A stretch of 64,000 nucleotides of DNA, taken from positions 1,178,001-1,242,000 of the forward strand of contig OW051496.1 of assembly GCA_932521035.1 (NCBI GenBank), given 5' to 3'. A program made the translations under genes and the position numbers. The stretch comes from Oscheius dolichura (Eukaryota; Nematoda; Chromadorea; Rhabditida; Rhabditidae). Positions 1 through 11,179 of this stretch are shown here, piece after piece. The first letter of the stretch is position 1. Each line of letters opens with the position of its first letter. The notes beneath the pieces were generated by a model, which saw nothing but the letters and a program-made list of their open reading frames with translations, was not told where the DNA came from and ran no database searches.

Positions 1-3000
1 AACCGATTTCAGCACACCGCTTCCCTTGATGAATCATCAATATCAACGAAGGTCTTCCGGTTCCGGGGAACAGGCGCCGCAAGATCAATTGGCCAGTACC
101 AATGGACTCAATAATCAACGGGTTCGTTATTTTTATTCTTTTTCTGGGGAATCAATAATTGAAGACAGAAAGAATGTATTTACGAAGTATTTGAAGCAGA
201 CAGTACCATAAAATTGAGTTTTTTCCTTTTACGAATTCCTGGAAGCAACAAAAAGTTCAAAAATTCATTGCTCATTCAAAAATTGGTTATGTTTCACCTA
301 CCCTATTTTATCAGTAGAGAAGGGCAACGCGGTAACTCCGTGTCTCTTACAGAATTTTCATAATTTGACTTTCTGGAAAAGATGGGGAATTGCTGTTTTG
401 ATCTGCCATATGTTTCGCAATTGGATTAACAGCATTCCAAATTTTGTATTTCACACCAATCCAACGAAAACAAGGGGAATTTTTTATTAGCGCCAAGAAA
501 TCCAGTTGATTCTTACCCGCCACGTAAAACTTACAGTACACACGAATTTTCTAATTCTACTGCTCTACTCTGAATACTGGTTGGAACCAGAAATGAGTCA
601 TTTATCCAATTTTCGAAATATACACTACCTCAAAACTTGGATCACAGAGCTAGCGATGTAGTTCTTCTATACAGCTCCTTCAGTATGTTCCAACTGGTGC
701 ATATATACATCGAAATAAGTGTAAACTCAGTGGATGGGTGAAAAATGAGCGAAACTTGTAATTTTTTGACAGTTTGTCCTCAATTATAGCATTGTAATAC
801 CGCAAAATTGAGTGCATTCCTTTTAAAATCCAAAAAAATGCCATTATTTAGTTCCCCTCAAAAACTTCCCGTTCATCATTTCTGTCTCTGTGGAATCTCG
901 CCAATAAGTAACCCAAAAGTAGGAGCTACTCATCCATCCATTTCGAGTTTACGCTACAGTCCGGTCAAGAAGTATAGGTTCACCCCATTTTTCTCCAAAA
1001 CCACCCCAAAAACTTGAGTTCCTGAAATGAGTCATACACCATTCGATAGCCCGTCCTCAAATACCCTTAACCGCAAGAGTTCGCCCATTTTCAACCTCAC
1101 ATGCTAATTTTATGCCATTTTTATGAAAAATGGTCAAAATCCGGAGCCAAGCAGTATGCCAATACCAACGAGTTAAAGGCCGCCATCAAGAGAGAGTGGG
1201 ACAATCTCGACACCACCCTCCTAAGGAACCTTTCCGCACCTCGTCGTCTGTTTGACGTGGCTGTTGCCCAAGGAGGAAGAACTTCTTACTGAGGCCGTAC
1301 TCTACGAAATAAAGAGCTTTTGTTGAGTGAACCTATACTTCTTGTCCATCGGATTTTGACCATTTTTCATAAAAATGGCATAAAATTAGCATGTGAGGTT
1401 GAAAATGGGCGAACTCTTGCGGTTAAGGGTATTTGAGGACGGGCTATCGAATGGTGGATGACTCATTTCAGGAACTCAAGTTTTTGAGGTGGTTTTGGAG
1501 AAAAATGGGGTGAACCTATACTTCTTGACCGGACTGTAGCAATGATGCGAAAATATTGTCTTTACTCTTCTGAACCAGTTCTTATAACCAAATTAGAAAG
1601 ATTTAAAATTTTCATAACAAAAATATCCCGAACCAATGTTTCAGTTGTTTTATATTATTTGAGCCCAAGCTCACCAATTCAATGACTCTGTCAATAGTGC
1701 TGATTTTCCAATTCCTCTGCTTTTTTCGGCTTCAATGATCCCATAAATTTCTACAAATTGGGAATTACGATTCCTTGATGCTCATGGAGATCCATATTTC
1801 AGGTTCCGAATAATCAAAAGCTGATAAATTCCCTCCGAGAAGAGAATCTCCATCTGAAACGGGAAACAGAGATGTTGAAGAAGAAAATCATAAAAATGCA
1901 GCAGGTTCCTTTCCATTTTTTCTATTTTAAACTGGAAAAATATTCAGATCGAGTCGGCTTATGAACGAATCGAGCGGGAATATGAAACACTCTTACGGGA
2001 AAAGGAGAGACAAGAAAGTTTAGAGAAATCCGCCTTGAATCAGATGGAAAACCACCTAAAAAGGTACGTTTTTGTTTATTTTTTACGGTAAAAATGATAA
2101 ATTCCAGGCTAATGACGGAAAAGGAGACGCTACAAGATAGATTGGAACAGAATTCCGGATCAATGGCCAGTTATCAACACGCCCAGGCCCTGGAGAAGAT
2201 CAACCAGCTGAATATGCTCCTGGCGGATTTGATTACACAGAGTAAGGAAGAAAAGAAAGAAAAGAGGGAAAATATAGGGAGAGAGAAACATTTTAGCAGG
2301 GTTTGAAGTAGAACTGTCCAGTAAATCATCTTGCATTTTTTTGAAGTTGCTCCCCATTCTTAAATTCGAAGTGAAACAGTTCTTGTAGTACTTTTGGTAG
2401 TTTTGGTTCCGTCAGAAAATCCCTGCAAAACAGTTGACTACATTGATGGTTTCAAGAAGTATCGTCAGTAAAATACAGTAAGGGCAATTCTCTCGAGCGG
2501 ATTTATTAGTAGACCTGCTAGTTTTTTCTACTTGATAATTACTATATTGGCACTTTTGAACAACTATTTATCCGCTCCCTAGTCGTCAGATTCCCTGCAC
2601 TTTGTTTTGCCTAAAATAATACAGAAGTCTCTTTGATTTCAAATTATTATTTTCTGTCGTGGCTCTGTTTTAAATATTTTGTGAAACATTCTATTACATT
2701 ACATCGTGCGGGGAACCCCATCGTAAAAAATTTACAAAAATGCAAATGTAACCTGGAATGGACGGTATTTCAATGAATTCACCATATCTATAAGCTGTAG
2801 TCTAAAAACGGTCAAATTGTTATTGGAATTATTGTCTACCGTTGCACTTTTTACTTAAATAACTTCTGAAACTCTTCACTTCATTAGATTCTTCATTCGG
2901 ATGGGGGAAAAAGGAAAGCGAGATAGTTCTTTCCGGAAAATATTCTACGTTTCAATTTTCCTTGAAATAAAGGAAAAAAAGTGGGAAGTACTATTCCGCA

Positions 3001-6000
3001 TTTCTTTAGAGTCCATTTGACAAATTTTCTTCTTTTGTAAGTTTTAGGACCAGTTTATAATCTGGGAGAGAATCCTCATGCTACTGTATCATCCAATGAT
3101 TGTATTTCAGACAAAGACCTCCAAGCCTGTAAAGACCGCCAAAAAATGGAGATAGACGCCCAGACAGCGACACTCGAAGAGCAGAGGAACCACATCGCCG
3201 TGTTGGACAAGGCTCTGAGCAATGCGCAGGACCGGTTGGGCAAGAGCAATCGGGTAGGAGCCGAATTTCTCGAAAAAAAAATAGAAGGTATCGTCCATTT
3301 CCAGGCCTACGAAGAGCTGACCCACATGTCAGAGAATGCCAAAATCCTACAGCGACAATTACATGAGACATTGCTGGATAAACAGGCCAGGGACGAGGCC
3401 CACGCTGCGGAGAGAGCCCAATGGGAAATGGAAATAACCCAGCTGAAAATGCAGCTGAATAAGGTAAGAGAATTGAATTTTTTTGAGTTATATTCTCTTT
3501 TTATAACGTTTTCTTTTTTTTTTCTTTTCTTCCACAATTTGAAGATCTCTGTCGGATGCTATCTGTATTCTAAATTTTTTTGGTTCTAAGTTTTATTTAT
3601 AAGATTTCTTTCAATTCTGCCCATCAATCTGGGTCAAGTTTATTGCTGTTTTTTGAGCAAAAAAAAGTTTCACGGTCTCTTTATAACATTTGCTCTCTAT
3701 TTGGCTTCCTTATTGGCATATTGGCCGAATGAGCTTTCGATAAAAGCTAGATTGCAATTTGCTTCTTGTCAGTTACCATAAGTTTTCGCTTATCTTTCAA
3801 AGAAAAAATCTTTTTTTCGAGTTTTACCCACACTTTATAAAATCTGCTTCTTTATTGGTGGAATTCCTTCTTATCGCGAGGCTGGGATGATTCTCATCTC
3901 CCGGTTCTATTCACGGAATCATAGTTTTTCCCTGTTCCAAGCGCTCTTCATAACGATCTTCTTTTGCTTATTTGCCAGTAGGAAACACTGAAATTCTCAA
4001 ATTTGGTGGGGTTCATCCATGTTTCCTTTTTTCTCAATTTGTCTCCAAGATCATAAGATTTTTTCTGTTCTATGGCCCCCAACTTCGGGTCTTACGAATG
4101 GCTTTTTCTTGAGGCTAGAGTAAAGCGACACGATGGGCACTTTACTACGACCTGGAGGTGCAAGTACCGGGTGCTATTCACGATGGAATAAGGGCACCAA
4201 GGTACTGCGTGATCACGGACGTTTCGGGTTTCTCGATGGAAACGCGAAGGCCTCACGGGTCGAAATCAACTCTACCTCAAAAACAAAAAGGGAAAAAACA
4301 ATTGGCGCGCTAACTTTAGCGTGGGCAAGAAAATGGTCATTGGGGCGCGCTAACTGCGGGACTTCTTGGGGCTGTCTTGGTTCACTGTCTTCTGTGGCTC
4401 CGGTACAGCTTTATAGAGACCCATTTTCTTTTTTTTCCAATTCCTTCGATATTCATCAATGAATCTTTCCAGGATCCTTCCCTGAGCGGCAGTTTGAAGC
4501 GTTCCAGTGGTGTCCGCCTCTCTACCGATACAAACGACGAGACCCTGACCCGGCTGAAGAAGACCATCTACAGTAAGGAGGAAAGGATAACACAGCTGGA
4601 AAGGACTGTTGTCGAATTACAGCGGTGAGTCTACTGTTCTTGATGGATGCTGCTATGTTTTGGGGGAAGTTCAAAAGTTGAGAAGGGAGTTTCACAGCTA
4701 GTTTCTCCACCGACTTCAAAAGTACAGCGTGTAAACACACAGCCAAAATCGTCAATCATTTGGCAACATCGAGAGACACGAATACCTTTAATTTTGAAGT
4801 TTCTCTTTTCTTTTAGTTCGAAAACGGCAGAGAACGGTTGTGTCTGCAGTGATTATCAAAAAAAATTTTCTTGTTATATGGAATTACCAGAACTTTTTTT
4901 AAAAAAAGAAAATCCTAATTTTTTAGCAAGCAACACGAAGAGAATGACCGAAAGAACAATCAGATGATCTCGTTGAGTGAAAATATGGAGGCAAAAGTCC
5001 GAAAATTAGACGAGGAGAAGAGCGAAAATGACCGAAGAATAGCCGAATTAATCGAGGAAAAAGAACGGCTGACTGAGATTATCAGCGGCAGTGATAACCG
5101 GGACCGGTAGGCGGACTTCTTTCCTTCTTTTTATTAATTTTTAAAATTTCAGGGGGGATTTTTATTTCGCCCGGGAAAGGGACGACGAGGCGTCGAGAGA
5201 TCTCCACCGGATGGAGGAGATAAAACACAAAATTCAGGAGAGGAAGAGGAAAGGACGGGTGGGAGTACCCGGAGGACTGATAGGAATGGCCATGGACCAT
5301 GCCCGGTCGAATTCCGGTTCGATTCTACCGAATGGATCTCCGCATAGGTGAGTTGGCGGCATTTTTGGGAGAAACGCAGAATAAGACGTGATTGAAGCAA
5401 CTTTATAGAGATTTGGAGCAAATATAAGGACTCCGAAACAGAAAAAAAACTTTTAGAGGAGATTATGAGATCACGGTCAAAGTAGACGTAATTCACGGCT
5501 CCCAGACCGATTCTTCGGGTCCCGAAACGAATTTATGGGTTCCACATGCTTGTAAATGAGTCTAAACGAGAAAAAATAAGCCTTGAAACAACTTTGAGGG
5601 GTCCAGAACGAGGTCCAAGAGTTCCGAAAAGGTTCAAAAGGTCCTGAAACGAATTTCTGCCTCCCAGAACAAATTCTTGCGTTCTAAAACCGTTCAAAAG
5701 GTCCTGTGGCGCTAAAAAGGCAAGATTATGATAATTTTGGAGCCAGTCGGCTGAAATTCAAAGCTCTCTTACGGCTAAATTGAATTCTTCGATTTGCAGG
5801 ACAGCCTACGACGGCCCCCTTTACGATCCCTCCATTCTGCCGGATATTCCCGGAATTACCTATTCCCGACCGATGGATACCAATGGAAATGGCCTGGGAG
5901 TATACACAACGACTGTAGCATTCAGGTAAATACTGCACGGCTACAAAATTATGAAACAAATGACTTTCTCTAATATTGGCGGTTCAAAACAACAAAAAAA

Positions 6001-8327
6001 AAGAAAATATCAGGCAGAACAGTTGGCTTTTTTCAAATGCATCGCAGCGGTAGTATAAACAAAATAATATTGATCGTAATCACCTACAAGTACAAAGAAT
6101 TAGGCCCTTTTCACTTTCGGCGATAAAACTAGAAAATTGATGTTCTTCCTAGTGAAACTAACTAGCGGGTATCCAAAAACAATTTTTGACTTTCTCTCTC
6201 TATAAATCCAACCGTTGAAGCTCAAGAAGATAGTAGGGAAACACAATCCAAGACCGGATAAAATGGATCTTCTAATTGAGATTTACATTCTCCCTTCTAT
6301 TGGTGCTTCAAAGGCGCTATAAGTTATCGCGGCTATGGAATTGCCAGTGATCCACGCTCTCATCATTTTTTTACTGCCGCAATCTTTTTTGTTATCCGAT
6401 TCCAGCTGTTTTACAGCCTGTTCAAATAATGACTAAAACTGACGCTTTTGTCAAGTAGCTCCTGCTGATCGAAAAAAATTGAAAATCCTCAAACATTTCC
6501 TGATTTTCTTCTTCTACTTCCCACTTCTCTGCTCCTATCTACTTCTCTCTTTTTTTCCCATAACTGCCCCTCTCTTCAGATTTTTGCACAATTTCTAACG
6601 AAGTTGTTGACTTTACTAACGATGAAGAGAGCTATTTTGAACGGATTCGGAAGAAAACGAAGCGGAATTTAGCAGAGAATCTAGACCGTTTGAATATGAG
6701 CAAAGAGGAGGAAGGAAATGAATAGGAGACGGAAATTATTGACATTTGCCGTAGACGGATTAGCCCAAATGAATTGGAGATGGATATATTTGAATGGCAT
6801 AGCAGAGAAAGGATGATAAGAAAGGAGAATTAGCACGATTCAGGCATTTTATTGAATAGAACGGGGTAAAAGGCTCACAGTCGCTTCTTCATCAAAACAC
6901 AGCTAATTTTCGAGAACTAATTGAAGCTGTTCTACAGTACCCCACACGATTCAAAAGGCTGCCCAATAGATTTGAAAAGCTCGCTACTCTTTTGTGGCGC
7001 CGGTAAAACATAAAGAAAACGGCACGAGGCTTTTTACTCGCTCATTTGAATGGTTTCATGAATTCTATTAAAGTAAAGGGTTATTAGCGGGCCTACTCCT
7101 GCCATCATCCGACAAACAAAATTGTTTTACCTTCTTCTGGGTGAAAGGGGCCACGTAACTCGTTGCTGGCGTATTATGTTGGCTAGAAATTTGCCAGGAA
7201 AAACGTATGAGAAACATTACAGAACGATCCGGTAACGTTTTTGAAGCGCCGCTAAAACATTGAAATTATAATTTGAACAGAAAAATTACTGCTGAATGAT
7301 TGGAAAGTTCGAAGAAATATACATTAGTTGAATTATTATATCTCTTCCTTATATCAATTCAGTAGAACAAAATCAATTTCTATTTTCTTCCACGATGCTT
7401 TTAAATATTCTGTTGCTGTTATTTAAATTCACGACAACGCTGTCTGTAGTACGTAAACGCCAATTTCTTTCTCTACTCTATTTGAGATCTGGGTGGAATT
7501 ATAACAAAAAGTCCATCATATATTTGAATCCACGCCAAAACACAGAAAATAGCCAAACTAGAGAAAATTTTGCGACACCGAGGCGTATCACAACATAATG
7601 AAAACCTCAGTTCTATTTTATTATCACAGTAAAACAACACAAATTCCAAATTTTCAAGGGTGAAAGTATATACTTCACTCCACAAGAAAAATACAGAAAA
7701 TTAAAAAAAAAAAACTTTCGGATATGGCAGAAAAGCTGACCCTCAGTTTTGAAGCGGTACCAAAACATTCAAAACGGCGTTTGATTTTAGAAAACTTGCG
7801 GTTGAATACCGTATTTTCTCAATTAGAATTCGGGGGCGCCCGTTTTTGGGCGAAAAACGGGTGTAGACGGGAGTGTCGGATGTTTGTGTCCGTATCTCGG
7901 GCATTTCTTGGTCACTTTCAAAAAATTAACTTGCATCTTGTAGAGCACGTCAAGACGATTCTAACAAGCCTGCTCATAGCTCAAACGAACGGGAAAAAAA
8001 ATCGCTAGCCTCACAAACATTGACTTGGTCGAGATTGGTCTCAGGAAGCGTTACGTAATGCTCTTTTATCAAAGTTTGTGACGCTAGCGATTTTTCTTAC
8101 GGTCCGTTTGAGCTATGACCAGGCTCATTCGAATCGTCGTGACCGGCTCTACAAGATGGTCTTTAATTTTAAAAATTCATCGAGAAATATCCGAGATAAT
8201 GTTGGTATTGTCAGTAAGATGATTCCCCCGCTTTTCTTTTACTATTTCCACAAAACAGAATAAAAATTTCAATTTCAGAGGGGATCATCACGACGATTAT
8301 GCTGAGCCGCCAGCTTGGAAGCCTTGA
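1..8327 (+). CDS. Angiomotin-like coiled-coil protein (3' part of gene)
   Basis: I read eleven exons in frame: 1-121, 1803-1904, 1948-2063, 2108-2241, 3111-3253, 3305-3463, 4473-4624, 4927-5106, 5153-5347, 5800-5935 and 8279-8327. The 5' end lies outside the window. Most of the product is charged coiled coil. Two blocks resemble the angiomotin coiled coil: a run ending ERQESLEKSALNQMENHLKR, then LMTEKETLQDRLE, and later EEQRNHIAVLDKALSNAQDRL, like the RRHIEIRDQALSNAQ segment of angiomotins. A third, SKEERITQLE, resembles their REKEERILALE. Family members are junctional scaffolds that bind actin and Hippo-pathway YAP proteins; that role is inference here. The C-terminus ends DDYAEPPAWKP, unlike the EYLI PDZ ligand of vertebrate members. 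The last intron is 2.3 kb and repeat-rich. Another junctional coiled-coil family, such as AJM-1, is the alternative. Confidence 0.6.
957..1536 (+). mobile_element. Tc1/mariner-family element, internally deleted
   Basis: The element lies in the first visible intron of the angiomotin-like gene. It is bounded by TA dinucleotides (955-956 and 1537-1538) and begins CAGTCCGGTCAAGAAGTATA, with the reverse complement at its right end. The inverted arms are about 195 bases long (957-1151 and 1345-1536). Between them, 1149-1292 encodes a typical Tc1 transposase C-terminus, with an LKAAIKREWDNLD-like helix and the ending VAQGGRTSY before a stop. The DDE catalytic core is absent, so this copy cannot make an active enzyme. 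A second partial right-end sequence (GTGAACCTATACTTCTTG at about 1327-1344) abuts the inner edge of the right arm, showing that the long palindrome formed by rearrangement. Confidence 0.75.
1149..1292 (+). pseudogene. Tc1-type transposase C-terminal fragment
   Basis: About 48 codons remain, reading KQYANTNELKAAIKREW through to VAVAQGGRTSY and a stop. In Tc1/IS630 transposases the last residues are typically AVIKAKGGHTKY, so the end of the family is recognisable. No upstream DNA-binding or catalytic region is left, and the fragment is enclosed by the long inverted arms of the element. Confidence 0.65.
3464..4472. other. Intron of the angiomotin-like gene, no gene seen
   Basis: This 1.0-kb intron holds no convincing reading frame. 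It contains two GGCGCGCTAACT segments at about 4303 and 4344, which look like terminal pieces of a small repeat element. Confidence 0.4.
7830..8165. repeat. Long palindromic repeat in last angiomotin-like intron
   Basis: Arms at about 7949-8022 and 8072-8146 are near-perfect reverse complements, sharing ATAGCTCAAACG and AAATCGCTAGC blocks. Sequence outside the arms (TGTTTGTGTCCGTATCTCGG) is shared with a second copy at 63520-63705. It looks like a non-autonomous DNA transposon. Confidence 0.6.
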
Positions 8328-8944
8328 AATGTCTCCTTTTCTTCCCTTCCCCCTGTTTATTTCCCTCCAGGACCCTTAGAAATTCATTTATTTTATATCA
8401 TGAGAATAGCCTAGTCACAGATTACTGTATATATATTATACCCATAGCCAGAAAGAGAATAAGAGCATTAATATTTCCCCCGAGCATAATAGTCCACTTC
8501 TTGTATTTTTCCTTGGTTCAGTTCATTTCAGTTCCCCTTATTTTCTGTTCGTTGCCTTGAAAATTGCCTATTGGTCTACTTTACTTTTACTTACACGCCC
8601 CAGATTTTGCTCACGACTAGTGATTATTTTGACTTTGTACAAATATTTTTTATTACCATTTTAAAACAAAAAAAAGAAGAGAAAAACTGTGATCCAAATT
8701 GATTAGATGAGATGAAAAGACAGGTTTTCAGATTTAATAAAGTTTCTATTATTCTATTTGTTCTTTTGTCAGGGGTGGAAAAGTTGGTCGTTCGCTTATA
8801 ATTTAGCCCAAAATTCTCAACAATACGCGGAAAAAACTCGTTCAAAACATGGATTTTCAAAGGGTCGTGTCAGAAGAACATAAATTGGGAGAAAATTGAG
8901 GTTCTGAATCTGCCATTGGGATCGTTCCTGGATAGTCCGAGCCG

Positions 8945-9046
8945 CTGCACCCGTAAATTCTCGGCAAGACAAAGGTATAAAGGCGGCGCAGCTTTGTAAC
9001 AGTTTTGAATAAAGATGATCCACCTGCCGAGACTTTACGGGTGCAG
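8945..9046. mobile_element. MITE family A, copy 1
   Basis: The element has 24-base terminal inverted repeats, CTGCACCCGTAAATTCTCGG at the left and its near reverse complement at the right. A copy in reverse orientation lies at 60392-60500 and shares the interior (AGGTATAAAGGCGGC, TTTTGAATAAAGATG). Confidence 0.8.
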
Positions 9047-9109
9047 GAGTTTGGACTGGGTCGAGCGCGTCACAGGATTTAGCTAGGGTTCCAAAATGTG
9101 GCAGGAAAA

Positions 9110-9312
9110 AACAGCAAGAATATAAATTCTCTATGTGTGGTTGTATCACAACATTATTCAAGTTGGATAAAAATATAACGGCTGGGATAATACTAATGAT
9201 AGTCCCGATGTGGAAGTATTTAACGGAATCAATTGGCATGCCGGCCCCTCTTTCCTTCCGAGGTTTCTCGCTCTTCGTCTGCTGTTCTCGTTCCTCAAGT
9301 TTTGTCTAACCA
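9110..9312 (+). pseudogene. Kelch-domain gene fragment with internal deletion
   Basis: Blocks closely match the kelch region of the kinase-kelch gene at 14363-15276: the ATTATTCAAGTTGGA segment is joined directly to the segment encoding the end of the domain (GGCTGGGATAATNCTAATGA through TCTGCTGTTCTCGTTCCTCA). About 570 bases present in the complete gene are missing between them, and the frame is not maintained. This is a truncated duplicate of the neighbouring gene. Confidence 0.7.
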
Positions 9313-9639
9313 GAGAATGACACGACCTTGTTATCACGAGGGTTTGAGGTTCCTATTTTTACTTTATAAAAGGAACCTTACAGGAAACCCCTCAAATTTC
9401 GTACCAATTTGAAACGTCAAATTCTCATAACTCGGTGACTCCATGTGCTCTATTGTTGATAGTCTCGGAGTCTACTTCACCCTTCCAGCTGGCTTATCTC
9501 CTTTCCAAAGCGTCTTCCTTATCGGCTGTGTACCGAAACAAGCGGTCTCTCTCATTCTTTCTCTTTTCTTTCGAGAATTGTATTGATCCCTTTAATTTAA
9601 AGAGCTATGGTGTCTGTGTGTTTTGACCTGTCAAAAATT

Positions 9640-10370
9640 TTTGGCCTAATGGCTAAGAGGCCGGTCGTGCGGTCGGAGAAGTCGGGGGTTCGAATTCTAC
9701 CAGCGTCAAACCTTTTTGCTTTTCTGTTCTGAGGTTCTAGATACTTCCCAAGTGTTTCTGAAGTATTTTTCGTTGCGGGACCCGTTCGCGGTGGGACCCC
9801 AATCGAGAGGTCAAGGGTTCGGCTCCTCCTTCGGTCAACGTCTTTTGCTTTAACTATTTAGCATTTTTGTATTGTTGTAAACAGAAAGCCAAAAAAGGAC
9901 GACTTCAAACGGCAATTGATCAATTGACAATCCCGATTACTGCCGGGGAAGAATGTGGATCAATCACGTGAAACGGAGACAAACGGCCATTGATCAGATG
10001 AAAAGATGGCAGCGGGATCGGAATATTAGAAACTCTTCGAGTTGTTGTGAGCATCACCAAATGGAATCTAGTTGTTGTTATTTCGAGGAGCGGTAAAACA
10101 TCTCACGTATTGTGGTAATTTTTGTCAAGGGAATTAGGAAAGGCATTTTTGTTTTTTTCCCATTATATTTTTCGCTGCGGCATCTCGTGAGCACAAAAAT
10201 GGACGTCTGTGGGAAATATAGCCCGTTTCCAACGGATATGTAACGAGCTCATTTTTCGCGGCGCATCTCCGTTGTGAGACCATGTCGGAAGAAGGCTGGT
10301 CCCACAGCGGAGGCGCGACAGACCTTTAAACCCAGTGACATATCCGTTGGAAACGGACTATGGCTAAAAA
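9640..10370 (+). repeat. tRNA-derived SINE-like element, copy 1
   Basis: The left unit carries a polymerase III A-box-like segment (TGGCCTAATGGCTAAGAGG) and a B-box-like GGGTTCGAATTCTACC. A second unit at about 9775-9840 has GGGTTCGGCTCCTCC. Neither folds with a paired acceptor stem, so these are not tRNA genes. The tail (10180-10365) contains an inverted repeat around CCGTTTCCAACGGATATG. The same order of parts is found in reverse at 15590-16060. Confidence 0.6.
9890..10100 (+). other. Exon-like segment inside repeat-rich DNA, uncertain
   Basis: Two short open stretches read KGRLQTAIDQL and RRQTAIDQMKRWQRDRNIRN, followed by a cysteine pair-rich end and a stop near 10097. The repeated TAIDQ phrase suggests a small local duplication. 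I do not recognise a family, and it lies between parts of the SINE-like element, so it may be unrelated debris. Confidence 0.2.
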
Positions 10371-10407
10371 ATGAATACTGAGTCAGAAGACTACCAAACG
10401 AATTAAT

Positions 10408-10828
10408 TCAAAGGAGCGATTGGAATGAATTTTCTGAGTAGCATTCCTCTTCATCCGAATCTTCTGAGTCGTATTCATTGTTGCTGTCTTCCTTTTCATC
10501 ACATGGTATCATCTTTTTTGTAAGCACGTAAACAACCAGCCAAATGTTGTGATACAACCACACATAGAGAATTGCTATATTCATAGCCAATACAAGGCCC
10601 ACGTTGCCACTTCCCCCCATCGAATATTTCAACCAAGGACGTATGCTTTCCATAGGCATTCATTCCTCCGATTGCAAAAATATCTTCGTCAAAGACTATT
10701 CCAGAAATATGACTGCGACTATTTCCAACAGATACCATTTCAAACACAGAGGTATCGAAAATCGAATTAGTTAAAGGTTTAAATCGATCTAGATCGGGCA
10801 TTTTCCCGTCTAGATGATCCAACCTCAA
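10408..10828 (-). pseudogene. Kelch-domain C-terminal fragment
   Basis: The minus strand reads a kelch blade with IFAIGGMN followed by VEIFDGGKWQRGPC and SQHLAGCL, closely matching the last blade of the other kelch modules here (EIFVIGG, VEIFDGKEWRDGPC, ADRL). The glycine-glycine and tryptophan landmarks of a kelch repeat are visible. No upstream kelch blades or kinase exons accompany it on this strand, so I treat it as a remnant of a former paralogue. It is followed by an acidic tail in another frame that need not be coding. Confidence 0.55.
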
Positions 10829-11179
10829 ACTTTTGCATGCATTTTTATGCGAATTTCACACATGTTTTGGTTGTTTTTATTATTGCATTTGCTTATTCGG
10901 ACGATGAACTATCCAAAAAACATAAAAACTGTTGGAATCTATGTCAGACCCTATAATCGAAAAATTTGCAAGAAATTGAACTCGAAAAATTTGAATGCCT
11001 GCCCCGCCCGCGAATTACTTTTCCATTTGAAACAGACTATAGAATATATTTCTTTTTTTTCCAATTTCTCACCACTTTGAAATCCCGCTCGATGTGTTTA
11101 CTATCTTTATATTTTTCTTATAGCACCTCATCCGTGGCATTGTTCCATTCTAGCACCTCCTCCTTATGGTCCATAAGCA

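Noticed and set aside
6580-6725. Exon-like 45-codon frame (VVDFTNDEESYFERIRKKTK) in the last angiomotin-like intron
   Set aside because: Its phase does not join the preceding exon, which would stop after six codons; no family similarity was recognised.
9640-9710. Possible tRNA gene with A and B boxes
   Set aside because: No acceptor-stem pairing and a matching dimeric repeat elsewhere indicate a tRNA-derived SINE.
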